From a virus, in the IMG/VR virus record IMGVR_UViG_3300000116_000055, positions 1 to 40,621 of that record: a stretch of 40,621 bases of DNA. One strand, given 5' to 3'. The first letter of the stretch is position 1. Each line of letters begins with the position of its first letter. Under the pieces are notes generated by a model. That model ran no database searches, was not told where the DNA came from, and worked only from the letters and a program-made list of their open reading frames with translations. Positions 29,857-37,852 of the stretch are shown in pieces. A program made the translations under genes and the position numbers.

Positions 29857-30510
29857 TCAGTAACCCTCCAAACCTACGGGGGCGTTCGGCCCACTCAGTC
29901 CCTTTCTACGCTGTACGGTTGACTTCTTCACTGGTGGTGGGAACTTCAACCCAGCAACTTCTCCAGACCCAGCAACATTAGCAATGTCCTCTTCCAGTTC
30001 ATTGCTCGACACGACGAGTTCTTTGCCGTGTATTTTGATCTTATATAAAGGTACACCGAGAACAGTAGAAGTAGACTCTGTTCTTGGGACATAGATGGTT
30101 CTTCCCTTGTAGGAGTAGGTTCCTTCTATCACAAGTTTAGATTCTGTCAGGTTTGTTTTTACTGGCATGTGATTATTTTCACACCAGTTTTTACAGGCAG
30201 ACTCAAGAACAAGGAACTGCTCATCTGACATTTGTGTTTGTTCTTTGAGAAGGAATAGAGCAGCGGCGAAGGAACCGAGTCTAGATTTCAATCCGGGTAC
30301 TTTGTTAAATATCTTTTTGATATTAAACCCGATTGTATGAAATATAGTATATGCTCTTTTCTCATCAGACTTCTTGAGGTCAACTCTTTTCTTGAGGACT
30401 TTTCCGTTCTTGTCGATGATGCCTAACTTATAGGCATCGGTATCCTCGAATGGTGTCGAAAGAATCTTGATAAACTGAAATGCGACGTATGTATCTACGG
30501 GTGCTGCCAT
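29857..30510 (-). CDS. Conserved T4-like phage protein
   Basis: A 217-residue protein. The opening (VDTYVAFQFIKILSTPFEDTDAYK followed by LGIIDKNGKVLKK) and the GLKSRLGSFAAALFLLKE segment (about 73-90) match a protein found widely in T4-like phages as I recall it, usually annotated as hypothetical or virion-associated. The C-terminus is Pro/Lys-rich and disordered (KFPPPVKKSTVQRRKG). GAGGGA precedes the ATG, and the stop of the previous gene shares one base with it. The function is unknown; the position among small late genes favours a structural or assembly role. Confidence 0.7.
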   Translation of the reverse strand: MAAPVDTYVAFQFIKILSTPFEDTDAYKLGIIDKNGKVLKKRVDLKKSDEKRAYTIFHTIGFNIKKIFNKVPGLKSRLGSFAAALFLLKEQTQMSDEQFLVLESACKNWCENNHMPVKTNLTESKLVIEGTYSYKGRTIYVPRTESTSTVLGVPLYKIKIHGKELVVSSNELEEDIANVAGSGEVAGLKFPPPVKKSTVQRRKGLSGPNAPVGLEGY

Positions 30511-30893
30511 CAGATTTCCCTCAACCTTTCTACAATCTCATCTTCCAGTGGTATCAAGTCCAAGTCGATGTCTCCAACATCATCTGGCAGGTACTCAAGG
30601 TAGATCAAAAATGTTTTTAAAGAAGGATATAAATCTTCTTCTAGTTTATAAAACAACATCTTGGAGCAGAACGAAGGAGAAAAGACATTGGCCAGTATGA
30701 TGATGTGATTGAGTATGAGTCTTTCACGAAGTTCACCTGTCTTTTCATATCTACGCAACAATCTCTTAATGTATTTAATTCTATGTAAATCTTCATAGAA
30801 CTCTTCTACGCCAGTAAATTGAGGATTGTCGTACATCTTCATAGCAAATAATAAAAAATTATTTTCGTTCAATTCATCCACAAATAATTCCAT
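30510..30893 (-). CDS. Conserved T4-like phage protein (helical)
   Basis: A 127-residue helical protein (DELNENNFLLFAMKMYDNPQ, FYEDLHRIKYIKRLLRRY, LILNHIIILANVFSPSF, FLIYLEYLPDDVG). The ELNE-NF-LFA-YDNPQ...EFYEDL...LNHII pattern recurs in small conserved proteins of T4-like phages as I recall them. The ATG at 30893 is used; a TTG at 30899 that overlaps the previous stop (TTGA) would add two residues and is equally possible, since neither has a strong ribosome binding site. The function is unknown. Confidence 0.7.
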   Translation of the reverse strand: MELFVDELNENNFLLFAMKMYDNPQFTGVEEFYEDLHRIKYIKRLLRRYEKTGELRERLILNHIIILANVFSPSFCSKMLFYKLEEDLYPSLKTFLIYLEYLPDDVGDIDLDLIPLEDEIVERLREI

Positions 30894-30895
30894 TT

Positions 30896-31117
30896 TCAAT
30901 ACATCACATATAGAGTACCCGCGGCCACTGCTGTCACTTTGGTTGCCCCAAAGGGAACTGGAGTTCTAGCAGGAATCGTAATGCTTTTTGAGTCACCGTC
31001 ATAATCGGTAAATGTAACTGACGCCGCCGCGCTGTGATCGAGGTAGAGTGCTTTGACTCTACCGAGTCCAATGTTAAGTTCCACTGGTTTTATTTTTTGG
31101 TATGTTCTATCTGACAT
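30896..31117 (-). CDS. Small beta-rich protein, possible virion component
   Basis: A 73-residue protein with alternating strands (VKALYLDHSAAASVTFTDYD, SITIPARTPVPFGATKVTAV) ending GTLYVMY, the look of a small beta-barrel such as a decoration or tail-tube-associated protein. GGGAG lies before the ATG. Both ends overlap neighbouring genes by one to a few bases. No family recognised. Confidence 0.65.
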   Translation of the reverse strand: MSDRTYQKIKPVELNIGLGRVKALYLDHSAAASVTFTDYDGDSKSITIPARTPVPFGATKVTAVAAGTLYVMY

Positions 31118-31617
31118 CAGTTATCTCCCGCGTCTACTGCTTCACCGTCGTCACTTGGTTCAGACCCTGATGAGTCTGGGACGATGGATGCTTTTACATT
31201 GTAAAGACCACTCTCGCCGATTTGATAGTCGCACTTGATGTTAAGACCATAACCGAGTTTAGGTGTGATACCATCGTCTTCGGTGTATTCGCCCATCATG
31301 TTCATGCCCTGTCGCCCGCCGAAGAGGGTTAGTTTGTAAGTCTCTGATTCTTCTGGGATTGATCTGGTGTCAAAATTGAAGTCAAGACCTGCGGTGTTTA
31401 GTTTCGCTCTAAGTTCAGCCATCGCATACTTGGGAGTGAGGAATGACTTACTAAAGAAAGACTCTAGGAATGCGTTGAGTGCCATGATGGCGCGTGGATC
31501 TTCGATCTGGTGAACACCAATTTCGATATTGTGTGCTGATCTAGGGGACCCGCCATCAGGAGACTGTGCGCCTGAGGACTCTATGAGATCCGCTCTTAGT
31601 TCTTTAAAATTTTTCAT
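31117..31617 (-). CDS. Phage protein with capsid-targeting-like N-terminus
   Basis: A 166-residue protein. Its first residues, MKNFKELRADLIES, resemble the T4 capsid-targeting peptide (MKxY/F... ending in I/L-x-E), with a possible prohead-protease cut after LIE. The rest includes AIMALNAFLESFFSKSF and RLAKLNTAG-type helices, a beta part (YKLTLFGGRQGMNMMGEY), and an acidic tail (EPSDDGEAVDAGDN). It could be a head-internal or neck protein. The ATG at 31617 is preferred to one at 31620 because it leaves a better gap to AGGGAG. Confidence 0.65.
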   Translation of the reverse strand: MKNFKELRADLIESSGAQSPDGGSPRSAHNIEIGVHQIEDPRAIMALNAFLESFFSKSFLTPKYAMAELRAKLNTAGLDFNFDTRSIPEESETYKLTLFGGRQGMNMMGEYTEDDGITPKLGYGLNIKCDYQIGESGLYNVKASIVPDSSGSEPSDDGEAVDAGDN

Positions 31618-31883
31618 CATTCTCCCTTTGCGATTCTTTGGAATTTGGTCATGTTGATATTATTTAGTTGTACACCATGTTCCTCTGCGGCTTTATACAT
31701 CGCAGTGTTTAGGTGCTTGCCAATATCTTCTGGTGCTACGTTATCCCCAATTGATTCGCCTGCTGCTTTTGCAGCATTGATGAATGGTTCAGGTAAAGAA
31801 TCATCTTCGATGTGTTTATTTACCATACTTGAGATATCATTAATTAAATCTTTATCAAAACTGTTTGCGCCAAACGATGTCAT
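31617..31883 (-). CDS. Small unidentified helical protein
   Basis: An 88-residue helical protein (DKDLINDISSMVNKHIED, FINAAKAAGESIGDN, IGKHLNTAMYKAAEEHG) with no recognised family. AAGGAG lies 7 bases before the ATG. It is the first of seven closely packed minus-strand genes running to 29131, and its stop overlaps the next start. Confidence 0.65.
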   Translation of the reverse strand: MTSFGANSFDKDLINDISSMVNKHIEDDSLPEPFINAAKAAGESIGDNVAPEDIGKHLNTAMYKAAEEHGVQLNNINMTKFQRIAKGE

Positions 31884-31913
31884 AATTAACTCCTTTTACT
31901 TTATATTTACTTA

Positions 31914-31921
31914 TATTTATC
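31914..31921 (-). promoter_or_regulatory. T4-type late promoter candidate GATAAATA
   Basis: Read on the minus strand, this box differs from TATAAATA at one position and overlaps the stop of the giant gene; a second TAAATA lies just downstream. The start would be near 31908, ahead of AAGGAG and the ATG at 31883, so it could serve the seven small genes. Confidence 0.4.
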
Positions 31922-34900
31922 AGTCGAGATCACTGACCGTTTGACCCTTTGACCACATTCTACATGACCAATACTTTGCTTTGGTCTTTGGTCCGGGGTT
32001 GTCACATCCGTGTCTGTCTCTAAATGCTTTTCTTCTCTTCGGATCGTCTCTCTTGATCTCCATGTTGGGATCACCAAAACGAACTGTCTTCACGTTTCCA
32101 GTGGAGGGATCCTTTACCTTGACCATGAACTTCTTTGCTCCACCAGATGTGCGGGTTGGATTGTTCAGTTTTGGTTGTGCTTCTTCACCAACCCAATCCG
32201 ACTTCGCATTTAGCATCTTCGAGAACTTCTTTCTTGCGGAAGCAGTCCTGAAGTATAGAATCTGATCCTTGCCTCTGGTTTCTCTGTCACTGACAAGTTT
32301 GGACATGTCCTTCTTTGTCTTGTCAGAGAATCCCATGATCTTCTTCATCTTTGCTTTCATTGCAGGTGTATTTGGTAACACCAGTGAGATGTTGGTAGTT
32401 TTCTTTTCTAGTGGCTTGAGGTTTCTGGTCTTCATGACCTTTCTGTCTGCCATTGTCGCCTCACGGGTGAACCCCTTTTTGTAGTCTCTGTCGAGAGACG
32501 CTGCCATCGCAGCACTTCTTTTATCATCTTTTTTCTTTTGCTTTACAGACATGGCCGACTGACTATCTGTCTTCGTTCTTCCTGCTTGGGCCTTTGCTCC
32601 CTTGTAGGCGTCCTTTGGACTTTCGCGGTTCTTTCTCTGTCGGTAGTAGTATGCCATTGTACCAATCTTGGCTTCCATTCTACTGCGGTAGTCTTTACCG
32701 ACAATCCTACGCATGGCGATATCAGTCTTCGCATTTGCCACACCCTTTTGTCTCTTTCGTAACTTACGCATCTCACCCTTGTCTGCTTTCATGTGACTTG
32801 GTTTGTCTGTCATTCGAATGACACGCTGGGTGTTATCCTTCTGTGCCTTGCTGATGTATGATCTTAAGGTTTTTACCTTGAGTTCATCAACCTGTTCGAC
32901 ATCTTCCTTGAAGACTCTCTTCATGCGAGGACCCTCGTCTGTGCGTAGTAGTTTACCACCAAACTTCTTCATGAGCTTTGCCATCTGTTGATGTGCCCGT
33001 GTTGGACTACCAACACCTGCTTGGTTTGGTCCCTCTGTCCTGACTTTGCCGTCTTTGGTTCCAGTCGAAGATCCAAGTCTGTTGCGAGAGACTTGCTGCA
33101 TGAATGACTTGGCATTTTCTTCGGATGGGAATTCGAACTCAAACGCTTCTCGGGTATACTTCTTTCTAATCGCTTTCTTTCTACCCTTAACGCGGTTTCT
33201 CAACTCACGTTCTAACTCTGCTCTGTGTTTGGCAGAAACTGGACCTTGCTTTCCCTTTGCTTTCAGGACGTTCCCGATACCTTCGATGTCACCCTGTGCC
33301 TTATCCGCATAGGATCCGAGAGTATCTCGTTTGAGTTCATCAACCTGTTTGACATCTTCTCTCTTGAGTTTTGGCTCTAGGTTGTTCTTGCGGGCATCAA
33401 GACGAGAGAGTGCTGCAACCACGCCCTTTGCTTTCTTGTTAGTCTTTGGGGAGTGTTTGCCAGTGTTGAGATCACTCTGGACTTGTCCTCTTCTCTTGTA
33501 AACATACTTACGAAGGGTGTCTGATGAAATCTCATCAATCTGCGAGGACTCCAGAAGACCACGATTCTTCGCCATCTTCATTGCACCTGCTGCTGATGGG
33601 TGTGATCCGTGGAAAGAGAACAACTTGAGACTGCCGGGGCGTGACGGATTGCTTGTGATTGCCATGACAAATTGGTCTTGATCTTTCCTGCCAGCGGCGG
33701 CCGGATTCTGTAGAACTGTGAACACACTTTTGCCACCGAGGGAACTTGGTGCTGACTTCACAACCTTCATCTTACCACTTTCGATTGCTTTCTTCATCTC
33801 TGGTGATGGGGGGACAGCAGTATCGCGTACTGCTTCGGTTGTGTATTCGAACGATTCTTTTCTCCAACTTCCACCCTTACTCTTGTAGTTCTTCGATGCC
33901 CATGCGTTTGCATATGCAGAAGGATATACATCAAACTTTGCTTTCGCTGCTGACTTTGATGCTGCCCACTTAGCGGGATCAGTTGGTACGTTTTTCTCTT
34001 CGAGAGATTTTTTGAATTGATCGAATGACTTCATGGAATGCTCTTTCTTTATTCTGTTCGATACGTTTATTGGTTTGTTTCCTGTGCCGGGGCGATCCTG
34101 ATTGGGGTCTGCTGCCTTTTTACGCTTTGCTGCATTCCCAATCGCTTTCTTGCCACCTTGCGCTCTTAGTTTTCTTGCTTTCTCTGGGGAGAGACACTTT
34201 GGTTTGCCTTCGCCCGGTTTGGAGTCGCCACATTTACCGACTCGTTCGCCCTTGGTGTTGTAACGGTCCCACCCCGCCTCACCGCCTGCGGATTGACCGA
34301 ACCATTTACCCAGACCGGAGTCTTTATATACCTTTTCGTTCACGGTTTCTCCCGGCGTGTCTTTTTTATACTTCTTTAGTAGTTTTTTGGTTCCCTCATC
34401 ACCTGCACCGTGTTCCTCTTTTCGAGTATACTTCTTTGAGTTGTTATCTCTCGAACGGTTTGCTGATTTCGAAACCACGCGAGTGTTCCCACTGGAGTTG
34501 TCTCGGGCGTTTCCATTTACATGGTGTACGTCCTTGCCATCACCCTTAGAAACTCGCCCAGCGGACTCTGCGTCCCTTCTGGCCTGCACCCGTGATGCTC
34601 TGTCTGCACGGTACTCTGGTTTGCTGTGATACTTGTCGTACTCGGCAGCGTAATCTCTTGCCTCGGCCTTGGGACCGACTGCGGATTGTTGACGAGCTCG
34701 CTCTTTCTTGACAATGGTGGGATACATCTTCTTTGCGACCATCTCTATTCTGTTCTTTTTGATCTTAGAGATGCGATCGTCTATTCGGATTCTTTCACTG
34801 AACCCAAGTTCATAGTAGTTCTTACCCTTGAGCAATCGCTTGCGGAACGCCCTCTTCGCTGCACGATAAGACATCTTCCTCAACTGGTCAGGTGTCTTCT

Positions 34901-35591
34901 TTCGCTTACGCATGATCTCTTTCTTTCGACGGATGCGAGGTGCGAGTCTCTTGAACATGATCGAACGCTGTCTTTTTTGTGCAGCGGTCATCACTTCATC
35001 AATTTGCTCTACCTCTTCCTTGAGCCCCGCCTTCTTGCGTAGTGTCTTAAATAAAGCGTCTGCTACATCTTTCGTTGTGGCAGACGGCATTGCTTTTCTA
35101 AATTTCGCTTTGTGGTTCTTCTTAACCATCTCTCGAACTTTAGTTCCTGAGATACCAGTTACACCTTCGGCGTCTGGATCTCTTCTACCTGCACTTACAA
35201 CAGTAAACTTATCAAATTTATACTTGCTTGGTATGTACTTGGCAATACCTTTTTTCAGTTCCCCTACACGACTACCACCAAGAACTAGGTACACTTCTTT
35301 GTATCCTTCGTCGCTTAGTTTTTGCATCATGTCAAATGGATTGCGAACGTCTTTGTCTTTCGCTACCTTGAGTCCGGGGATCTGCTTTCTCATAAACCGA
35401 ACCTTCTCTGCGTGTGTCAGTGGGTTACTCGCATCTCCCTTGGTGAAGGTTGTGTAGATACGATAGTCACCGCCCACTTTCTTGGCGGTGTCTCTGACTT
35501 TGTTCATGAGAAGTTCGTGACCACCAGTCATCGGTTGGAACCGACCAATGGTCACGACTATTGGTTTAGATTTTCTTGCCTCGTTTATCAA
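31920..35591 (-). CDS. Giant modular polyprotein-like virion protein with nucleotidyltransferase-like N-terminus
   Basis: A 1223-residue, Lys/Arg-rich mosaic. Residues 1-170 are a cytidylyltransferase-like domain (GRFQPMTGGH near 16-25, with Thr in place of the first His of HxGH, and ISGTKVR at about 147-153). Then follow a basic linker, an HNH-like HHVNGNARDNSSGN motif (about 355-368), a DSGLGKWF...CGDSKPGEGKPKC zinc-like module, an internal MKSFDQFKKSLEE peptide, a YPSAYANAWASKNYKSKGG module, four Q(I/V)DE units (near 197, 689, 746, 899), and a C-terminal EIKRDDPKRRKAFRDRHGCD module known from marine phages. The Q(I/V)DE units resemble T4 prohead protease sites. The start is TTG at 35591, overlapping the previous stop (TTGA); no strong ribosome binding site is seen. 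Confidence 0.85.
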   Translation of the reverse strand: MINEARKSKPIVVTIGRFQPMTGGHELLMNKVRDTAKKVGGDYRIYTTFTKGDASNPLTHAEKVRFMRKQIPGLKVAKDKDVRNPFDMMQKLSDEGYKEVYLVLGGSRVGELKKGIAKYIPSKYKFDKFTVVSAGRRDPDAEGVTGISGTKVREMVKKNHKAKFRKAMPSATTKDVADALFKTLRKKAGLKEEVEQIDEVMTAAQKRQRSIMFKRLAPRIRRKKEIMRKRKKTPDQLRKMSYRAAKRAFRKRLLKGKNYYELGFSERIRIDDRISKIKKNRIEMVAKKMYPTIVKKERARQQSAVGPKAEARDYAAEYDKYHSKPEYRADRASRVQARRDAESAGRVSKGDGKDVHHVNGNARDNSSGNTRVVSKSANRSRDNNSKKYTRKEEHGAGDEGTKKLLKKYKKDTPGETVNEKVYKDSGLGKWFGQSAGGEAGWDRYNTKGERVGKCGDSKPGEGKPKCLSPEKARKLRAQGGKKAIGNAAKRKKAADPNQDRPGTGNKPINVSNRIKKEHSMKSFDQFKKSLEEKNVPTDPAKWAASKSAAKAKFDVYPSAYANAWASKNYKSKGGSWRKESFEYTTEAVRDTAVPPSPEMKKAIESGKMKVVKSAPSSLGGKSVFTVLQNPAAAGRKDQDQFVMAITSNPSRPGSLKLFSFHGSHPSAAGAMKMAKNRGLLESSQIDEISSDTLRKYVYKRRGQVQSDLNTGKHSPKTNKKAKGVVAALSRLDARKNNLEPKLKREDVKQVDELKRDTLGSYADKAQGDIEGIGNVLKAKGKQGPVSAKHRAELERELRNRVKGRKKAIRKKYTREAFEFEFPSEENAKSFMQQVSRNRLGSSTGTKDGKVRTEGPNQAGVGSPTRAHQQMAKLMKKFGGKLLRTDEGPRMKRVFKEDVEQVDELKVKTLRSYISKAQKDNTQRVIRMTDKPSHMKADKGEMRKLRKRQKGVANAKTDIAMRRIVGKDYRSRMEAKIGTMAYYYRQRKNRESPKDAYKGAKAQAGRTKTDSQSAMSVKQKKKDDKRSAAMAASLDRDYKKGFTREATMADRKVMKTRNLKPLEKKTTNISLVLPNTPAMKAKMKKIMGFSDKTKKDMSKLVSDRETRGKDQILYFRTASARKKFSKMLNAKSDWVGEEAQPKLNNPTRTSGGAKKFMVKVKDPSTGNVKTVRFGDPNMEIKRDDPKRRKAFRDRHGCDNPGPKTKAKYWSCRMWSKGQTVSDLD

Positions 35592-35776
35592 TCTGCTAGA
35601 ACTTTCTTAAGCACTGGTTTTGTCTTTACGACTTTCTTTTCGGCCTTGACAGGAGCAATCCATTTCCATCCTCTTGTACATCGGATGAATTCACCACCAT
35701 CAGCGGCGATCTTCTTTGCTCTGTTTGATACTTGTCTAGCGTCGTCGTTGAAACGTACCCATTCTCTGCTTGCCAT
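35588..35776 (-). CDS. Small unidentified basic protein
   Basis: A 62-residue protein with many Lys residues at its C-terminus (KAEKKVVKTKPVLKKVL) and two Trp near GWKWIAP. AAAGGAG lies upstream of the ATG. It links the ligase-like gene and the giant gene in one chain, overlapping the latter by four bases. A DNA-binding or head-internal role is suggested only by its charge and position. Confidence 0.6.
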   Translation of the reverse strand: MASREWVRFNDDARQVSNRAKKIAADGGEFIRCTRGWKWIAPVKAEKKVVKTKPVLKKVLAD

Positions 35777-35777
35777 G

Positions 35778-36980
35778 TCAGTCTCCTTTGATCCAGTCTT
35801 TCGATGTCGTGAAGTTGAGTCGTGAAAATTCCATGCGGTCCACGAGCTTGTATGCCTTGTCAGTCAAGTGGTCAATTACTACGAATCCTTCAGGATCGGT
35901 TGCCTTAAACCCATCCTTAGTCTGAATAAATGAAGGCATATTATCTATACGAGCGAGTTTTCTCGTAAGTAGAGTTTTGACCTGAGCGAGTAGTTTTTGT
36001 AGTCTAAATGCCTTGTTTAGATTAGAACGCATGGCAGAAACCGTTTTGAGTTTGGCATCCAGTGCTTCTTGTTTGCGTTGTCTACCCTTCTCGGTCTTTA
36101 ATTTGTCCACCTTGGATTGTTCCTTGTCCTTAAGGAACTCGATGAATTCTTTTGCGGTTGGTTTGAACCCACCGGCTCGAACCAGACTGTTAACGTAGAT
36201 TTTAATCTCATCGACAATCGGATCCTTTGCTATATTGTCAAGAAACGTCTTGCTGTTATTCGATAGAGTTTCTATCTTACTAATTTGCTTGTCTACTACA
36301 CTTGCTTCTCGGGATGTTAGTGATCCTGTCCCGGAAAAATCCTTCACTGTCGCATCATCGAACCATACCTTTTTAGGTGTACGAAGACCCTTGACACTTG
36401 CACCAAATTTTGCACTCATGGTTGGAAGTGTCTTACCCTTATACTCCGTATGGAACACAATGCCCACATCGGCGGATTTGATTCTGGATCCTAGTTTCGA
36501 GTCGGAAGGGACAGCATATGTTATGGTGTTCGGTTTAAATGTTATATGTTGAACACCATTTATCTTTTGATTACTCTTGTCCCCCGGCGTGAATAGGAGA
36601 TCCCCTTGCAAAACGCCCTTTATGCCGATTTTCTTTAGGGCGAAGCAAGCAACTAATTTATCAACAACACCACCAACGTGGTTCCTTCGAACGTCCGCTG
36701 GTGTGTAGTTTATCTTTGGAGTTTTATTGAAAACACTCTTCGACCCAACGAAAAACTTTCCGTTCTCTGGGTTGATACCGCAGAAGACAGAAGGCGCACC
36801 GTCCCACTTCGTTGTGACTGAGTATTTCTTAGAGGTGTTGCCACGGATCATATCCGTGACTGCGTTGATGAATAGAATCGCTTCTTCAACGCCAGATGAT
36901 CCCTCGTTGAATACGGAATCTTCTAGATGTTCAAGGTGTAGATTCTTGGACTCTGTTATGAATTGATCGAAACTTATCAT
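35778..36980 (-). CDS. Ligase-like nucleotidyltransferase (DUF6267 type) with capsid-targeting-like N-terminus
   Basis: A 400-residue protein. Residues about 60-70 contain TTKWDGAP, which matches the KxDG active-site motif of ATP-dependent DNA/RNA ligases and capping enzymes (the Lys takes the AMP). GKFFVGSKS, GVLQGDLLF, ADVGIVFHTEYKG and EGFVVIDHLTDKAYKLVDR are plausible motifs III to V. The first residues MISFDQFITES match the T4 head-targeting peptide (MKTYQEFIAE-A), with a predicted cut after Glu10, and HLEHLED follows. The ATG at 36980 is preferred over an upstream start at 37013 because GGAGG sits 4 bases before it. It is probably an end-sealing or tagging enzyme carried in the head; the substrate is unknown. 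The C-terminal third is helical and basic. Confidence 0.75.
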   Translation of the reverse strand: MISFDQFITESKNLHLEHLEDSVFNEGSSGVEEAILFINAVTDMIRGNTSKKYSVTTKWDGAPSVFCGINPENGKFFVGSKSVFNKTPKINYTPADVRRNHVGGVVDKLVACFALKKIGIKGVLQGDLLFTPGDKSNQKINGVQHITFKPNTITYAVPSDSKLGSRIKSADVGIVFHTEYKGKTLPTMSAKFGASVKGLRTPKKVWFDDATVKDFSGTGSLTSREASVVDKQISKIETLSNNSKTFLDNIAKDPIVDEIKIYVNSLVRAGGFKPTAKEFIEFLKDKEQSKVDKLKTEKGRQRKQEALDAKLKTVSAMRSNLNKAFRLQKLLAQVKTLLTRKLARIDNMPSFIQTKDGFKATDPEGFVVIDHLTDKAYKLVDRMEFSRLNFTTSKDWIKGD

Positions 36981-36994
36981 GATACCTCCAAAGG

Positions 36995-37002
36995 TATTTA
37001 TG
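36995..37002 (-). promoter_or_regulatory. Late-promoter-like box CATAAATA
   Basis: One base from TATAAATA on the minus strand, in the gap between the exonuclease and ligase-like genes. The expected start near 36989 falls at the GGAGG site (36989-36985), leaving almost no leader, so it is a weak candidate for separate late expression of the ligase-like gene. Confidence 0.3.
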
Positions 37003-37026
37003 TTTCGCTTCAATTACGATGTTAGT

Positions 37027-37689
37027 TTACCCGAATGGATGTTCTCGTTTATAATCTTCGATCATCTGTTTCAGGTTTTTCACATGGGATCTTGGATCGT
37101 CTACAAAGGATTCAGTGTGTCCGTCCTCGCATGACATCAGAATGGCCACTTGGTGAATTGGTATACCAGTTCGTTCTTGCCACATGATTGCATATGCAGT
37201 CGCCTGCATGAAGTATTCTTTAATGTCTGAGGGTCTTTTGCGACGGGTTGATCCCTTGAAGTCAATGATCGACAGTTTTCCATCGTACTCGGCGACACAA
37301 TCGACTCTACCTGCAAGACCTATCATCAACGACCAGAGTGGTGACTCTTGTTCGTACACGTTGTCAATCTTGTTCAACTCCGGAAGCAACTGAATGAACA
37401 GCTGTGCTTCGTTTACAGGAATGGCAGAGATGTCTATTTCTTTGTTGTTGATATAGTCTTCAATTACACTGTGTAATTTATTACCACGAACGAGAACACG
37501 CTTCGACTCGTCTGGATTCTTTCGTCTCCATTCGGCGAAGAATGCTTTCTTCTTGTGGCCTGTGACTGTGGTTACTGACGGGAGTAAGTTTTCATCTAAG
37601 ACGTAGTATCGACTACCATTATTCGTCGTCGTCTTTAGATTTGTCAACTCCCATGTCTTCTCTACATGATGAAACTTTTTCATGTCCAT
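37027..37689 (-). CDS. PD-(D/E)XK superfamily exonuclease (RecB/Cas4-like)
   Basis: A 220-residue nuclease. The core GRVDCVAEYDGKLSIIDFKGS (about 127-147) supplies the Asp, the DFK (D-x-K) pair and the strand between them, and QATAYAIMW (about 161-169) matches the Q-x-x-x-Y motif of RecB-family exonucleases. The N-terminal LPSVTTVTGHKKK and RGNKLHSVIE segments also fit the family. It would act on DNA ends in recombination or host DNA breakdown. It has GGAG 8 bases before the ATG at 37689. Its 5' end lies inside the preceding small gene. Confidence 0.85.
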   Translation of the reverse strand: MDMKKFHHVEKTWELTNLKTTTNNGSRYYVLDENLLPSVTTVTGHKKKAFFAEWRRKNPDESKRVLVRGNKLHSVIEDYINNKEIDISAIPVNEAQLFIQLLPELNKIDNVYEQESPLWSLMIGLAGRVDCVAEYDGKLSIIDFKGSTRRKRPSDIKEYFMQATAYAIMWQERTGIPIHQVAILMSCEDGHTESFVDDPRSHVKNLKQMIEDYKREHPFG

Positions 37690-37852
37690 TATATTTACTC
37701 CTCACTCTATACCATATGTATGCGAGTTCTCTCGTGCTGGCAACCCCGCGTTCGCGGAGTTCCAACTTACCTTCGAGGATCATGTCACATGTTGTGCATA
37801 AAAAATCAAATATACTTTCTTTTTCTATTATCAGTTTACGCAACTTGAACAT
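37619..37852 (-). CDS. Small protein between HNH nuclease and exonuclease
   Basis: A 77-residue protein (MFKLRKLIIEKESIFDFLCT, then a basic part and a KSKDDDE acid tail). No family recognised. It overlaps the HNH gene by 17 bases and the exonuclease by 71 in another frame, and has GGAG before its ATG. The overlaps match the packed style of this genome, but it could be a non-coding open frame. Confidence 0.5.
   Translation of the reverse strand: MFKLRKLIIEKESIFDFLCTTCDMILEGKLELRERGVASTRELAYIWYRVRSKYNGHEKVSSCREDMGVDKSKDDDE

Noticed and set aside
34025-35825. Plus-strand open frames of 138-181 aa opposite the giant minus-strand gene
   Set aside because: They lie antisense to a protein with clear conserved modules, are Ser/Leu/Cys-rich shadows of Lys/Arg codons and lack start signals.
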